A stretch of 64,000 nt of DNA from Whitmania pigra. Taxonomy: Eukaryota > Annelida > Clitellata > Hirudinida > Haemopidae. Shown here piece after piece: positions 34,186 to 47,299 of this stretch. A program made the position numbers and the translations under genes. Location: assembly GCA_021613335.1 (NCBI GenBank), contig JAJTWR010000263.1, forward strand, positions 1,577,501 through 1,641,500, in the 5' to 3' direction. The first letter of the stretch is position 1; every line of letters starts with the position of its first letter. The notes under the pieces were generated by a model. That model worked only from the letters and a program-made list of their open reading frames with translations. It was not told the DNA's origin and did no database searches.

Positions 34186-35548
34186 TACACAATTATCTGA
34201 AAAATATAAAATTATATTAAGTACATATAGCCTCTGGCAGTATTACAAAGTCAGGGCAAATCAATCTGTTTTGCGCCTTACGATCACTAACGTACCTTAT
34301 ACGAGAACCGTTATAGAACTTGATCAAAAAGGAAATGTGAACGGTTACATCACTAAGACCATGATCTGAACATCACGGAAAAATTCATCGCCTATAATTT
34401 CAACACCTCTTCTGCTTTAAGAATTTTAAATTTGAGTGATTAAAATATTTAGAATTTTCTCTCGATAAATGTTCCACACGATGAATTTTCTCGAGCTAAA
34501 TTGTCCGTGTACTTTTACATGGAAGAGTTGACGTCAGCACAAACAGCACTTCAATTTAGTTTCATTTTTTCCTCATTTTAAAAGTTTTTTGATCTGCTTG
34601 TCGGTGTTGAGTGGACTCTTCACACACCCACATTGGGTGTAATAACAACAATAACAATGACGATGGTGACGATTATAAAGGTGATGATGATGATGATTAT
34701 TTAAACAACAATGTAGTTGGAAGAGATACAACAATAAGCCGATATTCGTGAACAAAGTAGGTTTTCAACTGAGCAGCTGAATTAATTGAATGTCGAGAAG
34801 CAAGAAAATCAAGAATAACCTGACCAATAATAATGTAGGCAACAATGCAAGAAACAACGATTTACAAGAACAATGCTTGAAAAATACATCTTCAAGTTAC
34901 CAACCTTTCGTTGTCTGTTTAATCCTTTTTAAACTCTTAATTTCTTCACGAGAGAAAAGACGAAAAAATATCCCGATTGTACAGCAGACCAGCTAACAAA
35001 GGCGTACACTGTTTATGTTCCACTGCTGTGCTCGTTAGCTCCCCACGGTCTTGCTGTGTGGTTGCATCCATCTTCAGCTAACATTTTACAATTGATCGCA
35101 AGGAGTATTTTCCAGCTATGTTTGTAACAACCCTTCAAAGTTTGGAGATATTTAATTCTAAAGCAATGTAGTTCATTGTACCACGAGCTGTGACATACAT
35201 AAATAATTTAATAGATCTGATATATTTCAAAATAAAGATTTTTGTTCGGAATGGTTAGATGACCAATGATATTGCTATTAGAATGCTTTTTTATTTGAAG
35301 CTTTTATTTTTTTTTTATTTTGTCGTCTTCATCGGCAAAATATGAGCGGTTGTATGCTTCCTAATATTAAGGCAATTCATCATCTAGGTCGCTATTTCGT
35401 CTTTTCAGTTCTTAAATAAAGCTATTTCTCACAACACATCATATTATCTTCCTCTTTTAATGCCTAAGTGTCCCGTCATTTTTAAAGTCTAAGGAAAAAA
35501 GCTAAAATCCACTGATAACCAAAGCTTATAAATACACAAATTTTATTG
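34186..35548. other. No recognisable gene
   Basis: AT-rich sequence with GAT/GATGAT tracts at 34655-34700. A 68-codon open stretch at 34790-34996 has no recognisable feature. Confidence 0.5.
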
Positions 35549-35556
35549 GTCATAAC

Positions 35557-36574
35557 CAGGGACGCCCCTTGAGGGGGGCAAGAGGGGGGAGTTTGTTGCC
35601 CCCCCCCCACTTGGAACAGACTGAAATAAGTTGAGAAAATTAGGATTCAAATTTAAATGCATATTTATAATAATTCTGACAAAGTTTAGGATTTAAAGTT
35701 ACAACAAATATGTAAAATAAAATAATGTCCGCCCATCTCTCTTGGCATTAAATTAAATTCGCCATCGGTTGGATATTTCGTTGTCTTGGTGATTTTGTTT
35801 ACTTTCATAATTTGTTGACGGTTATTTGAAAGTTTGAGTTTTTTAATACGTGTTATAATAAGCGCTTAATTAGTAATAATAACGAATATTAATATAGTTT
35901 AATAAGTCTAATCAACAAGTTGTTATTACGGTTTCACAGTAATTACCAGTAAATAGTACATCTTATGGCTCTTTATAATTCTTGTTTATAAGGATGGTTT
36001 GAGGACATTAAGCTGAGACCTTATTATGTTTCATATCTGAGGCATAGATCGCAAAATGAATTTGTTCAATTAATTGCGAACACGCTCAAAAGTAAAATCA
36101 TTAAAGAAATTTCTGACAATCAGTTCTACACTGTGATGGTGGATTCAACACGAGATAGTTCGAGGAAAGACATGTTGACTATTGTAATCCGTTTCGTCAA
36201 TCAGGAAGGAATTGCAAATGAAAGACTCTTGCAAATAACCGAAATAACTGACAAGACTGGCGCTGGAATAGGAAAGAGTATAGCCAGTTGCTTGCAACGC
36301 AATGCCGTTGATACTGACAATCTTTCTTTTCAATATATGATTTTGCGGCTTCAATGTCGGGAGAGTTTAAAGGAGCTCAACAGAAAGTATCTGAGTTGGT
36401 TGGCCACTTTGTACCATATGCTCCTTGTCAAGCACACAGAACAAACACCGCAGATGAACATTGTTGCCGTGCCAGTACGATCATTTCCGATATGTTTATT
36501 ATTTTAGAAGAATTTTTGGAGCTGGGAAAAACTGTCCTTCATGCCCCCACTATTTTGCCTTCAGTATGTCCCTG
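35557..36574 (+). mobile_element. hAT element with 8-bp duplication (ZMYM1/DUF4371 type)
   Basis: Ends CAGGGAC (35557-35563) and GTCCCTG (36568-36574) are flanked by perfect 8-bp direct repeats GTCATAAC at 35549-35556 and 36575-36582. The left subterminal region is G/C-run rich (TTGAGGGGGGCAAG, CCCCCCCCCC). The interior encodes the middle part of a hAT transposase on the plus strand, truncated before the dimerisation domain. 1,018 bp, non-autonomous. Confidence 0.92.
35995..36566 (+). pseudogene. hAT transposase central part, frameshifted
   Basis: The first frame (about 35995-36325) reads YLRHRSQNEFVQLIANTLKS, YTVMVDSTRDSSRKDMLTIV and GAGIGKSIASCLQ, the RNase-H-like core start with its first catalytic Asp (VDST). 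The next frame (from about 36330) reads YDFAASMSGEFKGAQQKVSE, then PYAPCQAHRTNT and IISDMFIILEEF, which follows directly in intact DUF4371/ZMYM1-like transposases. A frameshift near 36326-36335 separates them, and the rest of the gene is missing. Confidence 0.85.
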
Positions 36575-36734
36575 GTCATAACTAAGGTTGGATCCCCGAC
36601 GTTTTCAAATGGCCCTAAAATGCACTTTGCATATTTTACAAGTTCTACTTAAATTTAAATGCAATTTCGAGAGATGTTTGTATATTAAGTCCAAATCATC
36701 TCAGTTATGTAACGGACTATAATCAAATAAATAA

Positions 36735-37150
36735 ATAGGATAACATAACATAACAATTATTTATAGTGGTTAAGAAGACCTAGATCTATGTAATAACCAC
36801 TCTTTTTAGTCCTAATAACCGAATTTACTTAAGTAAATTTTGAATTTATCTACTATGTCAGCATGGATGGTTTCCTTATCTAGTTTATTCCATAAGGAAA
36901 CCACCCTTGAACTGAAATAATTGTTTTTCAAGTTTCCCGAAGCCTTCCTATATAATTTACAATCGTGCCCTCTAGTAGAAACACTTTTTGTGGCTTCGAA
37001 AAACTGTTCAGGCAAAAGGCCTTCCCTTCTCGATAAAATTTTGAATGCCTTGATGAGGTCCCCTCTATTTCTTCTCTTTTCCAGAGTCGTTAATTTACAT
37101 CTATTTAATCTTTCCTCATAACTCAGCTTTCCAAAACCTTCTATCAACAT
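36735..37150 (-). mobile_element. CR1-like LINE, 3' end with RT-protein C-terminus
   Basis: The minus-strand ORF 37150-36812 (112 aa) reads GKLSYEERLNRCKLTTLEKR, RRNRGDLIKAFKILSRREG and FFSSRVVSLWNKLDKETI-like text, the C-terminal region downstream of reverse transcriptase in CR1/Jockey-type LINEs. It is followed by a short 3' UTR ending in a TGTTATGTTATGTTAT tail at about 36752-36735. It is 5'-truncated, as usual for LINEs. The same tail and UTR recur at 22556-22690. Confidence 0.85.
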
Positions 37151-37678
37151 CTAAGGATGTTTGTATACAATCAAATGATGTTATGTGTGAAATGGATTAA
37201 TATTGAACTTATGTTTAACGTTATCAGGAAATTGACCGAGACGTTAATAAAATTCTTAGATACACAATTGACTAGCTTAAGAATTTTACATCAAGATATC
37301 GAAATTCCAGCAGAGACAATAGTTGCCAATTTTGGTAGATTAGGTCCACATCGTCTTGCGCTTTTATAAAACTGTTACTTTCAAAAAACTCGAATGTAAA
37401 AAACCTAAAATAATTTTTTAGTGCAATTTTGTAAAGGTTATAAAATAAGTATCAACGTGATGAGAGAACTTTTCGCTGAAATTTTAATGCTTTCTAAAGA
37501 AAACCTTTTTTTTTTATTTATCCATTATTTGATTACAAAAGTAATCTAGTGTCTTCAATGAATGACAAATGGCAAGTGATGCCTAAACTGCAATTACCTC
37601 CTCACAACAGGGTACTTTCAAGAATACTAAGGCCATGCCAACATACCTCAGTCCATAATCTTAATCCATAATTTCATT

Positions 37679-37760
37679 AATGTTTTATTAATGTTTTATT
37701 AACGTCCGTTGCATAACTAGATGATTAGGACGGTGCACCCGCAGCGGGGTTAGAACCCCT
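37679..37760 (-). mobile_element. 5'-truncated SINE, same family as 5932-6057
   Basis: Shares with the first copy the body CCTAATCAT.TAGTTA.GCA and the TTAATAAAAC tail, here extended by repeats of ATTAATAAAAC. The tRNA head is cut inside the T arm (GGGGTTCTAACCCC). Perfect 12-bp direct repeats CATAATTTCATT flank it at 37667-37678 and 37761-37772. Confidence 0.85.
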
Positions 37761-37772
37761 CATAATTTCATT

Positions 37773-38372
37773 GGTTATTACTTCCTATTATAACTACAAT
37801 TTTGAGTAATTCATCAAGAGAGAAACACTGAATAAAATGTATATTCTAATAATTAGAGCTATAAAATAAAACAATACAAGATTGGTCTAGTAAGTTCTGA
37901 CAGGACACTACCATTAAAATTAAAATTACAAAATGTCAGGAACAACAGATTTGAATTCAGCAATGCAACTCAAAATTTCCCAAAAGTGCTCTGGAGAAAC
38001 TCAACTTTTTTCACATAATTCATCGACTGACTTTAGACTCTCATTGTAAAAATTATAAAATATATTCGTGATGATGGTGATAACATCAAATAGAATTAAT
38101 CTACAATCTCTCATCTCAACACAAAAGCATCTAGTAGACAACATTTATGAAAGACTTTGGTATCAATGTGATGGATCCCAAACATTGAAATGAAACTACA
38201 AAATAATGTTCAAAATGTGAAATGTTATGCAATTGAAAGACGAGTTGAAGGTCTGATGATGTAATGCACTATGGTAAAACACAACACCACTACAACAACA
38301 AACTCAACAAACAACAACCTACAAAGTGAATTACTGGAAATTAAAGACTTTAACTATAAGCTCTAATTGTTT
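37773..38372. other. Intergenic, no gene seen
   Basis: AT-rich sequence downstream of the minus-strand SLC26A11 gene, containing ACAAC-rich text at 38280-38325. Probably 3' UTR nearest the gene. Confidence 0.5.
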
Positions 38373-41300
38373 CTACTTCTGTCCAGTTGTATCCACGTTG
38401 TCAATGAAGACCGGATCGTCCCGATGGGACTTGTCACTCAGGTATGTCAATGGAAGCTTCTCTACTTCTTCTCCCGACTTGACTTCAAACTTGTCCTCAT
38501 CGATTACTATGTCCACTATTACATCCTTCTTCTCAACGGCTGCATTAGTAATTAGTAATGGAAGTCGATTAAAATAACCTGAACAATTTAAAATTATTTG
38601 AAAATAATTCAAGAGACAAACTCCTCAGAATCTTCACTGCTTCAGCCACAGAACTTGCACTCCTGAAGTTCTTAATTTCTGACTTGTTCAATTTCTCTTC
38701 CACGGAAGGCTAAATGATTACAACTAACCAATAAGTTGCAACTAATCATGATTACAACTAATCAATAAGTTACAATTAATCATGATTACAACTAATCAAT
38801 AAGTTACAATTAATCATGATTACAACTAATCAATAAGTTGCAATGACAAGTGATGGCTAATTAATGACTCAATTGATTCTTCAAATGTTCCAATTGCATG
38901 CAAAACAACTCACTTTGAGGTTGATGAAGACAAACCTTGTATTCCTTTTTGACAGATCGTTGGTCAACTGCTTAATGCACTGGAATCATTAATTTTAATA
39001 ATTTAATTTCAACATTTTAAGCCACTTTTAAGTTTAAAACGATACAACAATGACTAATAACAAACTCGTTATTAAAAGCATTCTTTTGATTAATTTTTTT
39101 ATTTTCAAAGCAAATTGTCAATACAAGCAAATGAACAATATACTTAATAATAAATGTTTTATGAACATTTAAAAATCCTCAAAATGTGAAATAAACCACA
39201 GCAGATCAAAAACAAGGAGGAATGTCATACGCTCGCTGCTGAAAAGTCCATCATCATCACTGAGGAAAAGTCGAATATAAGAGATGCTGCAACATTATAA
39301 GTCGAATGTAAGATATCATGCAACATTAACGTCTAAATACTTCAGCAAATGCATAATTTGAACTTAAATCCGATGTTGCACTAGTACATTCCATATTTAA
39401 CCAACATCTTTTAAAGTTCCTCTTAAGTTTTATCATCAAAATCATCTATGCCTAACTATGGAATGACTGCGTGACACTTGACATCATTTTAAGAATATCC
39501 ACATGAAGATGTGAACTTTCAATGCTTGTGATTCAGCATAAATGATTACACTATTTAATGTTACGCCATATGAACTACTCACCATTTTTGGTTTTCTCAA
39601 AAACTTTGTCTTCAAAATGTTCACCACCAGGAAACAAGAGACCAATGGAAGGTGTGACAACAACAATGTTGTCCGTCTTCGACAGCTTCAAAATGTTCTC
39701 AATTAGAAGTGCATAATACATACACATAAGACATACACTAATCTTACAGCAATTATGTTTAAAACAATTCAATTACACATACATAAGAAATAACAGAAAA
39801 GAATATTTAAATAATTATTACATATGTTTAAAAGATTAAACTACCAAAAACTTTTCAAGATAAATTACTTCTTCACCTTCACATTTGACAATTGGTCATC
39901 ACCAAATTCTGGTTCTCCGAAGACTTCATTGAGTGATGAGATCTGAACATTGAGTGCATAATGTCAATAATTCCAACAAAATAATAGTGAAAGTTCTAAA
40001 GTTATCAGCTAACAATAAAACTTCACCTGAACATTTGGTTTGGCCCAAGGTTGCAGAAGGAATAACAGTGAAACCGCCACACCGATGAGGATGCCATACT
40101 GCAGAATGTAAACACAAATTTGAAACATTTTGAGACAGTGATGCACGTTTAGATGATGCGACTTAATTATTTCAAGGAATGAAACATAATTTCTAATAAA
40201 GTTTACTTTTATAGATTTTTTCTTTACCGAATCTCACCTCAAAACCAAATAATAGGCTGATGCCAAATGTAATGAACCATGGCACAAGATCAGGTTCTAG
40301 GAAAATTCAAAACATTAGAATAGGAATCAAATTAAGGATTTCAACAATAAGTAAAGTTTTTGGGGTCTCAATTTATAGGCAATCACAAGAATAAGCATTT
40401 AATAGCTAAAAAAATTTTTTTAAATAATAATAAATTACAATACTAAAAATAGACGCTGACTGTTGATAATCCAAAGTTTTCTGATCATTGAAAAATCAAC
40501 AAGATCAGTGACTGCCATGATTATTACAGCTGCCAGACCAGAAGTCGGAATGTAATAAAACATTGGAGTCAGGAATGCCAGAGCCAACAGAACAAGGAGT
40601 CCTGATAAAATTTGTTGATCAAAATGTCAAATTATGTAATGAATCATTTCCCAGATTGAATTTAAACTAAATGTGTAGCAAACTAAATTTAATAATGAGT
40701 TAAGATTAGATAATATTTGTGTCATAGATTTTAACATTAACTAATCAATAATAATTCAACTTTTGGAAAAACATTTCAAATTTAAAAGATTATTGACATC
40801 TCCAACGAAAATGAAATTTTATTTTTGTTATCTTTGGAAACTTCCTAGCTAAACATCCGTTCTTTACGACGGAGATTCGTTTGAGATTTAGGTGGGGTTA
40901 ATCGTGTTTCTCTTGCAACCTGGGCTTGTGTCGTAAAGCGCCGATATTTTTTCAATTTATTTTGAATTCGGAAGATTTAGATACACGAACGTGTTTGTAA
41001 AGTTGCACGATCGTTACTGATTTTCCGCAAATCAACATGACTTCTGATGACCGTCGCGATTCTGCAGTAACGCTCGACGGACAGATACGAGTCAAACATT
41101 CGTAACTTGATTACACTTTCATCATATTGCATTATTTTGTGCAGCACTTACATATTTTTGCTTACCGCGCGTGATCATAGAATTTGGTGATATGAGAACA
41201 ATTAATACAAGTATAAAACATCCAACTCGATTGAAGGATGAATAGGAAGCTCATCTAATGTTGCAACTGCAAGAATTTATGCTGCCTGGCTTGATGTTAC

Positions 41301-44300
41301 AATTAAGATGACAGGTTTTGGGGAATAATGTCTGAAAATTGTGCTGAGGCATTGTACCTTGATGGTAAACCGCATAAGTTGTCAGTCATTCAACATCACC
41401 AAGTTGAATATTGATATTGGAAGCTTAAACAATTTTACTAGAAACATATTCATAAAAGCATAGCATAATCTCATTAGATATTTCATCAGAATGTTTTAAT
41501 TTGAAATAACAAACGTCAGAAAGACCTGTGATGATGTTGGCTGCTGGAGTTTGTATTCCACTTTGAGCTGCAACGGCACTCCTACCATTTGATTTTAAAA
41601 GCAATTAACCCACGGCATTAGCATCATTAACAAGAGACAGTCGACCAACCAATTTGAAAATCACAAAATTAATTACCTAATAATTTAAAAAATGACTGAC
41701 GAGAACATTTGAAATATGAAAAACATTTGAGTACAAAGTGCACACCTTGAAAAGCTCCCTGTAACCGGATAAGCAGAAACAAAAGATCCAAGGATATTGG
41801 AAACTCCTTTAAACAAGAATGCCCATTAGTTGGCAATAGTAGGGTTTATTGAATGGGGTGGAAAACTCAGATGTTCATAGAAATGAACATCAACAATTGG
41901 TTAATCAATTGTGTTATCATTATATTATCATTATCATTGCTCACCAAGAGCAAGAAATTCTTGATCAGAATCCACTTTATAACCATTCTTCTTCCCTGTT
42001 TAACAAAAACCCAGCATTAACCATCTGCTCTTCAACATTTAAATGATAACCTGAGGTAACACAAGTGCCAAGTTTCATACAAAAAACAAATCGATAGGCA
42101 GGTGACAAAGGTTGAAATAGGAAGAGGACATTTTTTATCTTAAAACATAACATGGATACTGTCCGGTGTTTATCTTCTGCCCAAACATGTTGCACAGATC
42201 GAAACAACTCGACAGGATATCTCTTACATTTCAAGTGATTTATCATTTGAGATTGCACATCATATCAAGTTCAAACAATTGACCACAATTTCAGCTCGGC
42301 AAGAAGCCAAAATTTTGTAGGAGATCATCCGAACGGATTGATTAATCGATCGATGAAGATCAATATAAACCTACCGAAAGCTTTTCCTATAGCAACGGCT
42401 TCTATCAGACCCACAAGGGGTGTTATGACTGAACCAATTCCAATTTTCTGATAAAAAAAGATATTCTTACATAAATAAAATATAAATTGAACATCTAGTA
42501 TTGTTATCATCTAGAAGTTATCCATGCAAGGACATAAGCATCATAGCAAACATTTGAACAACTTGACATTAACCAGTGCAGCCCTGATAAGCAGTAACAA
42601 AGTGTCATAAAATTAGGTCACATTTTGCATGGAGGTGACCTGGTTATCATCAATTAATAATTATCCTTGGCTTCAAATTATTAAACAAGCGTTGGTAACC
42701 TAATTTCTACAAGGTGATAATTTGTTGATAAAATGATAATTATATTTAAATTCTGATGTCCTATGTTACCAGTAATATTTTACGATTATTATTTATTGTT
42801 ATAATTATCATCATAACACAAAAAGATGTTGACAAGTAAACGTTAACATTTTGATACGAGTGCTACACTCAAATTGTAATTCTAAATTCTAGTAATTTGC
42901 TTAAGGCTGATTTAGTTTTTACATTCCCTCATGATTTTAGTATGTCAATGACAAGTTCGATGCCTGACTTTTAAGTTCAAAAACCTACAATAATTCAAGG
43001 AGAGCAGTCTTCATAAAAAATGATGTTAAGAAATAACCATAAATTTCTGACACATCACCTGGAAGGATTGGCTTGCCGTCATGGTGACATTATTTCCCAG
43101 GTCGATCGTCGGAGATGGAAAAGAGAAAGACGGAATGCCCGAGGTTATGTTGCCAGTCAGAGTGAATGGGGTGTGGCTCTGCTGGAAGAGAATGGCTGCC
43201 ACTGTTGATGCTATGAAGATGGCGATGGCATTGCGAGCTACAACCACAATCCACGACTGATTCAGTTTTATGATTGAAATAATGAGAATTTGAAGATTGA
43301 TTTAGAAAAAGAATCAACCCAATGTTGTCAAAATACAATCAATCCTAGAAGACCAGTCATTGTTGAGATCCACAAAAGCTGACCACTCACCTGTGCTAAC
43401 AAAGTTTGCAAGATTGGCAACCCATGGTCTTCTGAATTTAATGACTTTCAATTTCTGAAAAGGTGTCGTAAATGTTTGTGGTTGACAAATTAATTCAGTC
43501 ATGAAAGCATACAATGAAACACAACCTTGAGCAAATAGAGAAAGCACATGCATAAAAGTCCAAGGAAGCAATCCCACAGTCTGAAAATTTACAATTCAAC
43601 TATGAACATGATTTGAATAACCACATATTTTGATTGTAAAAATTAACCATCTTCGAGAGTTACAACAAGCATGAATATATTAACATCTAATTAGCTATTC
43701 AAATCCGTAATTCGTTAGAATATATTACCCATTTTAGCGTGAAGTGCTAACAAAAGGTCAATGGTAACATAAAATCTTTTCTTTAAATCCACATTCTTAA
43801 TGAACTACAAAACAATCTGAGACTGTAAATCCTAGTTGAAGCAAGTTTAGTGGCATCTTTTGATTTCTAGGTTTCATTTAAAAATATTTTTCAGAATTAA
43901 AAACATGAATAAGTTCCACTCACTGAGTTTCTGGTATTTTCATTATCGTCCAATAAAGCTGTCTGGCAAAGTCTCTTGGTATGCCCTTGAGTCCCAACCA
44001 TTTCTAAGAAGAAAACTTATCGATTGATAACAGTACATCTTGAAAGATTGCTTTATCATTCGTTGTAAAAAAATAATAAAAACCAATGCAATGCTTAACT
44101 GGAGATAACAAGGTGACCTGACCTTGACTTGGCTGAAGATGATAGCAAGAGCAGCTGCAGTGGTGAAGCTGTTGATGATTGTATGCGAGATGAACTCCAT
44201 CAAAAATCCTGGAACGAGTTCATTTTGATGATCACGACAATGGCAATCAGTGGCACTGACGTGAGCGACTCACGCGAGCTGCCAAAATTCAATCGATGAC

Positions 44301-45135
44301 ATCAACAACAACGAAACAATGTCAATAAGTGATTAGATAAGGATCGTTGACATTAATTAGATCGGTAAAGTTCAGTGCATGAACAAATGAGTTGAACTGA
44401 AGACTTGCCTATATTTAGAACACCCATGATGACTTGTACGATGCCGCAAATGAATGCCAAAAGAGCAGCCAGCTGAGGGATCTGATGGGTGAACTCCGCA
44501 GTCAGTAGAGACAGGACGGCCGTCGGGCCGAGGTTGACGTCTCGGGCAGTACCGAGGAGACAGTAGGCAAAGTAGCACATGAACGATGTATATAGGCCGT
44601 ACTAAGGATGGAAAAGTGTAAAAATCAATTAAATAATTGTGTTTAAGTTAATAAGTGGATATTTAATAATACTTCCATCAATATGTAATGACTATAAAGT
44701 AATGAACTCTATACCTTCACTGTCATAATCATCATCATCATCATGAGTAGAATGATTCTAGGATCATTATCATCCTCTTAATAAAAATAATCTAAAACCT
44801 GAGTTGGAAGTTCAGCAATCTTTGCATAAGCCATGGATTGGGGAATCACAGTAAGTCCCAAGGTCAGTCCTGCTATCACATCCCCTCTTAAATCTTTAAG
44901 TCTGTTTCAGAATTCCAGTTTTTCATTTAAACAGCAAAATAAACAAGTTAAAAATTGAAATAATAATTACAAATTTATATGCAGACATTAATATTTGCTT
45001 TTTTCATCGATGTGTTCATATGCACATTCCATTTTAAATCCTTTAATTTAAATAAAACATTTATACATTTACCACCACATGACAAGTTCAATATCACCAT
45101 AACATTATTATTATTTTTTCTTCTTCTTCTTCTTC

Positions 45136-45176
<41 letters not shown>

Positions 45177-45860
45177 GACATTAAAAAATAACAACAACAT
45201 GGAAAGACCGGTCGGATCAACAACGTCACAAAACCTGTACGACGGCAACCAGCGAGCAATTGGAAGCCTCCTCTTAAGAGCTTCAACAGTGCAAGTTCTC
45301 CTCACAAAATCTCTGCAACTAAAAGCAGTAACCATCCTGCTGCACTGACCACGACAACTTCTCCAGCAGCCCAGGACTGTTTTGAATAAACATTTCATGT
45401 TAGTGAGGCAACCAAATTCATAGTTTTAGTAATCAGTGACAATTAATACATAATTTAATTACTGTGTATAAGCTGACCAAAGGTGTCAAAATCATTGGCA
45501 CTTAGTCATATTTAAAATCACAATTCTTTAAGGCTGATAATTGCACACAATAAGTTTCAAGAATACACAGACATGATCACACAATATAATATAATTTTTT
45601 TAATTGTAGAAGCTTATATTTCTGGAACATGTTTGCTTCACTGTAGCAGTCAATTAAGTAATTAAAATAATAATACATGATTCAAGGGCATGACCATTGC
45701 AACAAAGCATCACCAAAAACAATTAATGATTTTTAAAATAAATAATTAACATCTGAATGCACCAACCCCCACCATTTCTTGTCTTATTTCTTTCACTTTC
45801 ATTCTTCACATCTACTGGATGCTCAAAGTTAACTGATCCATCTTCTATTTTGCTCATCAT
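38373..45860 (-). CDS. SLC26A11: SLC26A11-like sulfate/anion transporter
   Basis: Twenty-two exons in continuous frame from ATG 45860 to stop 38373, 684 aa modelled: 45860-45773, 45376-45235, 44886-44799, 44601-44409, 44208-44123, 44003-43924, 43580-43526, 43454-43401, 43256-43059, 42447-42375, 41995-41945, 41806-41746, 41581-41526, 40601-40461, 40296-40238, 40098-40027, 39942-39877, 39685-39583, 39259-39231, 38979-38914, 38709-38622 and 38578-38373. Motifs: RGDVIAGLTLGLTVIPQSMA (sulfate-transporter signature), GTARDVNLGPTAVLSLL, TPLVGLIEAVAIGKAF, AYPVTGSFSRSAVAAQSGI. About 500 residues of membrane core precede a cytoplasmic STAS domain. The order follows vertebrate SLC26A11, a plasma-membrane or lysosomal anion exchanger. 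The exon 4 donor is AG|GCAAGT (a GC-AG intron). For exon 8 only the weaker donor at 43401 keeps frame. Confidence 0.92.
38714..38842 (+). repeat. 34-bp tandem repeat in an SLC26A11 intron
   Basis: Nearly four copies of a 34-bp unit beginning ATGATTACAACTAATCAATA, starting at 38714, 38748, 38782 and 38816. Located in the intron between coding exons 20 and 21. Confidence 0.95.
45112..45175 (+). repeat. (TTC)n/(TTA)n tract in an SLC26A11 intron
   Basis: CTT run changing to a pure TTA run of about 13 units. The long ORFs through it on both strands are artefacts. Confidence 0.9.
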
Positions 45861-47299
45861 AAAACTTTATTCATATCACTTCAGCCTTGAAAAATGACAT
45901 AATTCATCACACAAACATTCCAAATAAATGCTTTAATGGTAATTGTATTTTAAATAAAATTTATATACATTTTAAAGGTTATTATAAGCATTTATATCGC
46001 CACACGCTCTCAATCAGAACAATTTTATAATCTAACTTTTACTGGTGTCTCACCCAAGCTTAGCTTGTCTACTTTTATGTGCAAAAATTACTTAATTTTT
46101 TCAGACACTTCCTTATTGATTAATAAAACTCTTCACATATTAGAGAGTCAGAAAGATAAGACTCAGCAGATAGCTTTTTTGACAATAATTGCTTTCGAAC
46201 TTCATATTCGACCACCATTATTTAATTAAATTAATTAAGTAATCATCGCTGCAGGAATACCGGAAAGCATTCACGAATTATCATATTGGATGAAGAAATT
46301 GAACCTAGTGTTGGGAAAAGAAATCTTGTGGGCATTTTTGAATATTGCGCAATCAGCGCAGATTGTCTTTAGCCATCTCAACAGCTTCAAAACAAATTAA
46401 TCTCCACTTTGGCCGACCACTCGAACCGTATCGCCACGCACCGAATAGCTTCAAAATCAGGCGCTCTCCAACGAATTAAACTCATTAATGTTTCAAAATT
46501 TTAGATTTATTCAAGTTTAGTCTCTTTTTAATCAACAATAAATATCGATAAACTAATGTCCTGCCAGCAATAAAGTGCTTGATGCGTTCTGCGCTAGATA
46601 CGTTTGCAGACAGCAGCTCGGACAATATGTCCAGCAGAAGCATTCTTTAATCAGTAATTCAAACGCCTACGTGGTCTCTACATCGGCAGTTATTAAATAT
46701 AATCCCTGTAAATAAATCTTATTAAGTTGATTCGTTAAAATTCAGAGCGCAGCACATTCCACGCATTTAATTGTTAAACACTGACAATTTTGTATGAAAT
46801 ACTTCACATTTAGTTTATGTTTAAATTTTTAATATTTTATTTTGCTTTGTATTAAAATTATTCATGTTTATGCAGGCGACAAACTTATTTTATGTGTGCT
46901 ATAAATAACTTTTCGTTTGGCGAAGGGACCACGACTGTTCTTTAGAATGTTTTTGTTTTCGTTTTGTTGGTGACTATTTGTATGCAGAATATTTCTTTCT
47001 TTAATATATTTTGTGCTGCAACTAGGCTGGCCTTTGTAAGTTATTTTTTTTCTGTTAGTTCCGATTGAATGTTCCTATTGTGCCCACAATTAATCCAACC
47101 TTTAATCACATGAGTTACGTGGTTTCTGTCAAGCTTATCATATCACCGGGATATTTTCATTGCTTTTTGAAGTCATAGATTGCACTTCATAAGACATCTA
47201 ATGCTTAATGCTGAGTTTATAAAGAACTTTCACCAAGTTGTTCATTTGCATGTTTCGCAGATATATCAGAATCTGGAAAATGCGACTCGTTTGAAGCCC
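45861..47299. promoter_or_regulatory. Divergent intergenic region SLC26A11 / LMBR1
   Basis: 1.4 kb separating two genes transcribed away from each other. It must hold both promoters. The LMBR1 5' UTR exon probably begins at an acceptor near 47261 (TTTCGCAG), so part of this region is intron. No canonical TATA context could be singled out. Confidence 0.5.

Noticed and set aside
43090..43338. Alternative reading of SLC26A11 exon 9 using the strong ACAG|gtgagt donor of exon 8
   Set aside because: It shifts the frame away from the conserved SWIVVVARNAIAIF segment and breaks the 684-codon frame; the weaker GTTAGC donor keeps it.
44975..45286. ORFs with poly-Ile, poly-Asn or poly-Lys runs
   Set aside because: They run through the TTC/TTA tract in an SLC26A11 intron; only the part 45235-45376 is a real exon.
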